A stretch of DNA of 64,000 nucleotides, from the NCBI GenBank assembly GCA_030426395.1, contig JAUHYE010000005.1, positions 1 to 64,000 of the forward strand, read 5' to 3'. The notes below the pieces were generated by a model. It did no database searches and was not told where the DNA came from. It worked only from the letters and a program-made list of their open reading frames with translations. The stretch is from Phycisphaerae bacterium (GTDB taxonomy: Bacteria > Planctomycetota > Phycisphaerae > Phycisphaerales > UBA1924). The first letter of the stretch is position 1, and every line of letters begins with the position of its first letter. Of the stretch, positions 62,028-64,000 are shown piece after piece. The translations under genes were made by a program, and so were the position numbers.

Positions 62028-63226
62028 ATCGCCTCCACCACCATCGCCACACTGTTTCCCCCGCCCAGGCACAGCCCCGCCAACCCGCGCTTGGCGCCGG
62101 TGCGCTTCATCTGGTGGAGGAGGGTCGTCAGCACGCGGGCGCCCGAGCCGCCGATGGGGTGGCCCAGGGCGATGCCGCCGCCGGCGACGTTGAGCTTGTC
62201 TTCGGGGATGCCCAGCTCCTTGATGTTGCTGAGCACCTGGGCGGCGAAGGCCTCGTTGAGCTCGAACAGGTCGATGTCGTCGATGGTCAGGCCGGCCTTC
62301 TTCAGCACGTTCTGCACGCCGGTGACCGGGGCGGCGAAGATGTCCTTGGGCGCCACGCCGCTGGTGGCGTAGGCGATGACCTTGGCCATGGGCTTGATGC
62401 CAAGCTCGCTCGCCTTGCTCTCGCTCATGACGATGGTGGCCGCGGCGCCGTCGTTGATCTGGCTCGCGTTGCCGGCGGTCACGGTGCCCTCCTTGGGGTC
62501 GAAGGCCGGGCGCAGCTTGGCCAGGCCCTCGGCCGTGGTGCCGTTGCGGATGCCCTCGTCGACGGCGCACCCGCCTTCCATGCCGGGCTGCTTGCGGTTG
62601 CCAAGCTGCTCGCCGGTCAGGGGGATCATCTCGTCCTTGAACCAGCCCTCGGCCGTTGCCTTCTCGGCCCGCTGGTGGCTCTGGGCGGCGAAGCGGTCCT
62701 GCTCTTCGCGCGACACATCGAACTTACGGGCGATGTGGTCGGCCGCGTCGCCCATCATCCAGCACTCGAAGGCGCAGCGCAGGCCGTCGTGGGCCATGAC
62801 GTCGACGAGCTTGGTGTCGCCGAACTTGACGCCCATCCGCACATGGCTGAAGTGGGGCGAGCCGGTCATGTTCTCCATGCCGCCGGCCACGACGACCTCG
62901 TTGTCGCCGGCCTTGATCGACTGGGCGGCCATCATGACGGCCTCGAGGCCCGAGCCGCAGACCTTGTTGATGGTCTTGGCGCTCAGCGTGTCGGGCAGCC
63001 CGGCCTTGAGGCCCGCTTGACGGGCGGGGTTCTGGCCAAGCCCGGCTTGCAGCACGCAGCCCATGACGCACTCATCGACCATGTCGCCCTTCAGCGCGGG
63101 GACGGCGTCCAGCGCGGCCTTGATGGCGTAGGAACCCAGCACCGGACTGGGCGTGCTGGCGAGGCTGCCGAAGAACTTGCCGATGGGGGTGCGCTTGGCG
63201 GCGACAATAACAGGCTGGTTGCTCAT
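62024..63226 (-). CDS. Acetyl-CoA acetyltransferase (thiolase)
   Basis: A 400-residue biosynthetic-type thiolase that condenses or splits acetoacetyl-CoA. Nucleophile Cys in TINKVCGSGLEAVMMAAQSI (about residue 90), ELNEAFAAQVLSNIKELGIP, His in ALGHPIGGSGARVLTTLLHQ and second Cys in LAGLCLGGGNSVAMVVEAM. Covers loop residues GMENMTGSPHFSH and the CoA-site region QSHQRAEKATAEGWFKDEMI. Length fits AtoB/PhaA. GGAGAAAG precedes ATG 63226. Its stop overlaps the start of the downstream unknown gene. No PHB or mevalonate gene is near, so its pathway cannot be assigned. Confidence 0.95.
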   Translation of the reverse strand: MSNQPVIVAAKRTPIGKFFGSLASTPSPVLGSYAIKAALDAVPALKGDMVDECVMGCVLQAGLGQNPARQAGLKAGLPDTLSAKTINKVCGSGLEAVMMAAQSIKAGDNEVVVAGGMENMTGSPHFSHVRMGVKFGDTKLVDVMAHDGLRCAFECWMMGDAADHIARKFDVSREEQDRFAAQSHQRAEKATAEGWFKDEMIPLTGEQLGNRKQPGMEGGCAVDEGIRNGTTAEGLAKLRPAFDPKEGTVTAGNASQINDGAAATIVMSESKASELGIKPMAKVIAYATSGVAPKDIFAAPVTGVQNVLKKAGLTIDDIDLFELNEAFAAQVLSNIKELGIPEDKLNVAGGGIALGHPIGGSGARVLTTLLHQMKRTGAKRGLAGLCLGGGNSVAMVVEAM

Positions 63227-63352
63227 GCGGGCTTTCTCCGAGGGAAAGGCACGCCACAGGCGATCGGACCTCTGGCGGCGGTGTTTGGGTATCGGCCGGA
63301 TGCGGCAGGGCCGGGGGGCAGTATAGAGCCGAAGGACGCGTACGCTGGGCCC

Positions 63353-64000
63353 ATGAAAGCACCAACCTCCCTCGCCGCCGTGATGTTCTCCGCCGTTTCC
63401 GCGTTCGCCCAGTGCCCCGACTACGCCCTCGACGATGGCTCGGGTGGGTTCACCATCGGGCCCAGCGAGTTCGACGCGATGGTCACCTGGGGCAACTACT
63501 TCTTAGCCGACGCGGGGTGCCCGTGGCTGAGCGAGGTGAGCGTGTCGTTCCCCGGCAGCCTGCCCGAGGGCACGCCACTCACGGTGATCGTGTACGCCGA
63601 CCCGGACGGCGATGGCGACCCGACGAACGCCACCGTGCTCTCGGCTGCTTCGCACGCGTCGCAGGCGACCTCGACGAGCACCTTTGCGACGTACGCCATC
63701 CGGCCCACGCATGTTGGCGAGGGCGGCTTCTTCGTGGCGATCGCGGCGTTCGTGCCGCAACGGCAAGCCGTGGCCCGCATGGACCAGGACACGCTGGGCG
63801 TCAACTCCTGGCTGTTCTACGACGGCGAGTTGCTGCCAGACCTTGGGGCAGCGCCGTTTATCCTGCGCATGAGCGAGAGCCCCTTCAGCGGTACGTGGAT
63901 GGTCCGGGCCCATGGCGAGGCCAGCGGGTGCGTGGTCGACCTCGATGGCGACGGCCTGGCGACGACGTTCGACTTTCTGGCGTTCCAGAACGCGTTCGGG
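63353..64000 (+). CDS. Exported protein with GC-type dockerin, C-terminal end cut off
   Basis: 216 codons to the right edge. ATG 63353 (MKAPTSLAAVMFSAVSAFAQ, a signal peptide ending AFA|QCPD). The mature part is strand-rich (SGGFTIGPSEFDAMVTWGNY, GTPLTVIVYADPDGDGDPTN, HVGEGGFFVAIAAFVPQRQA, GTWMVRAHGEASGC) without a named domain. The last visible residues, CVVDLDGDGLATTFDFLAFQ then NAFG, are the first EF-like half of a GC-type dockerin, as in the gene at 59194. The second half lies outside the window. Such paired secreted proteins with the same anchor suggest a shared surface system in this organism. Confidence 0.75.
   Translation, partial: MKAPTSLAAVMFSAVSAFAQCPDYALDDGSGGFTIGPSEFDAMVTWGNYFLADAGCPWLSEVSVSFPGSLPEGTPLTVIVYADPDGDGDPTNATVLSAASHASQATSTSTFATYAIRPTHVGEGGFFVAIAAFVPQRQAVARMDQDTLGVNSWLFYDGELLPDLGAAPFILRMSESPFSGTWMVRAHGEASGCVVDLDGDGLATTFDFLAFQNAFG

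Overview
The window reads as chromosomal DNA of a high-GC, didermal planctomycete, most likely of the class Phycisphaerae (order Phycisphaerales). Clues are two secreted proteins with the Phycisphaerales-style 'GC-type' dockerin C-terminus (59194-61515 and the cut-off gene at 63353), a membrane protein ending in a planctomycete CxxCGYDLR...CPECG zinc ribbon (29829-30695), a PEP-CTERM-like protein (46746-47432), BamD-like and LptE-like outer-membrane assembly proteins, a flagellin and several low-complexity secreted or disordered proteins. Taxonomy is inferred from these motifs only; no rRNA or tRNA gene is visible. Start codons are often GTG or TTG, and many gene pairs overlap as ATGA, GTGA or TTGA, indicating translational coupling.

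Left part (1-21 kb): a partial secreted M12B-like protease, a Ycf46-like AAA+ ATPase, a two-gene unit of an M16 peptidase homologue without its zinc motif and a fused ABC permease, a Lys/Ala-repeat histone H1-like protein behind about 0.9 kb of non-coding DNA, a stripped-down amidohydrolase, uvrB with a probable SOS-type palindrome and a ~95-nt structured RNA in its leader, nnrD coupled to a transglutaminase-like protein, tatD, a YpfJ-type zinc protease, a DUF892 ferritin-like protein, and an XRE/ImmA-type regulator followed by a frameshifted gene and a 21-bp tandem array.

Middle (21-46 kb): mutL (endonuclease type) divergent from a cysQ/HAL2-type nucleotidase; an RsbU-type phosphatase; flagellin; the ribH-nusB-ftsY operon; a UbiA prenyltransferase; an RsbW-like kinase/STAS/MlaE operon; guaA; an FG-repeat-rich protein; an STN-like exported protein; OsmC; rsmE; and a cell-envelope cluster of a 1398-residue coiled-coil membrane protein with a poly-Q tail, a squalene-cyclase-fold protein and an unknown exported protein.

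Right part (46-64 kb): a PEP-CTERM gene behind a near-consensus sigma-54 promoter, BamD-like and LptE-like genes, ftsH, groES-small ORF-groEL, then an AT-richer two-gene insert (ImmA/IrrE metallopeptidase plus class III nucleotidyl-cyclase-like protein) with its own leaderless promoter. This insert is the best candidate for an undescribed signalling or defence module. It is followed by a small membrane protein, a second 21-bp array of unrelated sequence, a large palindromic repeat, a TPR protein fused to an YggX-type iron-trafficking domain, a Tyr/Gln/Gly-rich BON protein, a DUF1028/FG-GAP/dockerin secreted protein, a thiolase coupled to an unknown gene, and the start of another dockerin protein.
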